From NCBI GenBank assembly GCA_017501025.1, contig JAFVXS010000024.1, positions 1-7,160 of the forward strand: DNA of 7,160 nt, written 5' to 3'. Below the pieces are notes generated by a model. That model had not been told where the DNA came from and did no database searches. It saw only the letters and a list, made by a program, of their open reading frames with translations. Below are positions 6,866 through 7,160 of this stretch, one piece after another. Source of the DNA: Alistipes sp. (GTDB lineage: Bacteria > Bacteroidota > Bacteroidia > Bacteroidales > Rikenellaceae). Within the stretch, counting starts at the first letter, position 1. Each line of letters starts with the position of its first letter. A program made the translations under genes and the position numbers.

Positions 6866-6911
6866 CGATACACAAACGAGTTTGTGGAGCGTAGTTGTGT
6901 AAAACCAAAAG
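6866..6911. repeat. Degenerate partial unit of the 154-base tandem array
   Basis: GCGATACACAAACGAG (6866-6881 approx.) aligns with GCTATCCACAAGCGAG at 7001-7016, 13 of 16 bases. The end of the stretch (TGTGTAAAACCAAAAG) resembles the bases just before the second core (TATGTATAAACAAAAAT). The middle is shorter than in the next unit. It thus looks like the eroded tail of an earlier repeat unit whose GC-rich core is missing. It contains a 7-base inverted repeat, CACAAAC/GTTTGTG, at 6871-6886. Confidence 0.5.
6871..6886. repeat. Short perfect inverted repeat CACAAAC-GA-GTTTGTG
   Basis: Two perfect 7-base arms are separated by two bases. As RNA the loop would need to open to four bases, so a DNA-binding site is equally possible. 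It is not conserved in the corresponding bases of the next unit (7007-7022), where the right arm has changed. Confidence 0.45.
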
Positions 6912-7006
6912 TAGTTGATTATTCAACTTTTTGTGCAGTGTAGGTTTTGTAAAGGCCCCGCGGCGAGCGAAGGGGATCGCCGCAGGCAATCCCGCTTGCC
7001 GCTATC
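6912..7006. repeat. Tandem-array core, copy 1 (95 bases)
   Basis: This core is identical to 7066-7160 at 94 of 95 bases, at an offset of 154. It holds three inverted repeats in order. The first is AGTTGA/TCAACT (6913-6928, four-base loop), followed by TTTTT. The second is GCGGCGA/TCGCCGC (6960-6983, ten-base loop). The third is GGCAA/TTGCC (6985-7000, six-base loop). The GC-rich part contrasts with the AT-rich start. The small open frames here are not genes: 154 is not a multiple of three, so the copies are read in different frames. Confidence 0.92.
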
Positions 7007-7065
7007 CACAAGCGAGAGTTTATCCTGCCAACTTGTTTGCAATCGCAGTATGTATAAACAAAAAT
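7007..7065. other. Non-core part of the repeat unit, no gene
   Basis: These 59 bases separate the two cores and complete the 154-base period. Both ends resemble 6866-6911, while the centre (about 7020-7045) does not match. I see no open frame, promoter or tRNA-like fold in it. Confidence 0.6.
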
Positions 7066-7160
7066 TAGTTGATTACTCAACTTTTTGTGCAGTGTAGGTT
7101 TTGTAAAGGCCCCGCGGCGAGCGAAGGGGATCGCCGCAGGCAATCCCGCTTGCCGCTATC
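7066..7160. repeat. Tandem-array core, copy 2, reaching the window edge
   Basis: A repeat of 6912-7006 with one substitution, C7076 for T6922, which falls in the loop of the first hairpin (TTAC instead of TTAT). The three stems are at 7067-7082, 7114-7137 and 7139-7154. The window ends while the copies still match, so the core may be longer and further units may follow. Confidence 0.92.

Noticed and set aside
6798..7010. Phage or integrative-element attachment site from the tRNA-Glu 3' end
   Set aside because: Only the 8-base string CTATCCAC is shared between the tRNA end and 7002-7009. This is too short for an att repeat, and no integrase gene is visible.
6915..7143. Short proteins of 60 and 74 residues in the repeat array
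   Set aside because: They arise from repeat sequence read on both strands. The 154-base period breaks the frame between copies and no ribosome-binding context is seen.
6866..7160. CRISPR array
   Set aside because: The repeats are about 95 bases at a 154-base period with related, not unique, spacers, unlike the roughly 25-40 base repeats of CRISPR.

Overview
The window looks like chromosomal DNA from a member of the Bacteroidota, most likely order Bacteroidales. Three observations support this. Candidate promoters follow the TAnnTTTG (-7) pattern of that phylum. The outer-membrane assembly protein is the lipidated TamA type known from Bacteroidota. The tRNA-Glu carries no encoded CCA. A Rikenellaceae/Alistipes-like source is a guess only.

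Positions 1-5090 hold three genes on the minus strand, transcribed leftwards as dapF, tamL, dxs. dapF (4116-5090) encodes diaminopimelate epimerase for peptidoglycan and lysine. tamL (1740-4109) encodes a lipoprotein with POTRA domains and an outer-membrane barrel. dxs (1-1712, C-terminus cut by the window edge) encodes the first enzyme of the MEP isoprenoid pathway. The gaps are 6 and 27 bases, so this is probably one envelope-biogenesis operon: cell-wall precursor, outer-membrane assembly, and isoprenoids that feed undecaprenyl phosphate and quinones. dxs may also have its own promoter in the 27-base gap, which would give an almost leaderless mRNA.

Positions 5091-5192 form a short divergent promoter region with two back-to-back -7 candidates only 22 bases apart. 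To the right, on the plus strand, are an alpha/beta hydrolase of unknown substrate (5193-5999) and xpt, xanthine phosphoribosyltransferase (6031-6600). They are 31 bases apart and probably co-transcribed.

Positions 6601-6860 carry an imperfect inverted repeat, a textbook Bacteroidota promoter, tRNA-Glu(CTC) and a strong hairpin terminator. From about 6866 to the end (7160) there is no credible gene. Instead there is a tandem array with a 154-base period: a degenerate partial unit, then two copies of a 95-base GC-rich core that differ at one base only, in the loop of a predicted hairpin. This array is the least explained part of the window. The protein genes appear to be ordinary housekeeping genes, and I see no defence system, mobile-element gene or CRISPR.
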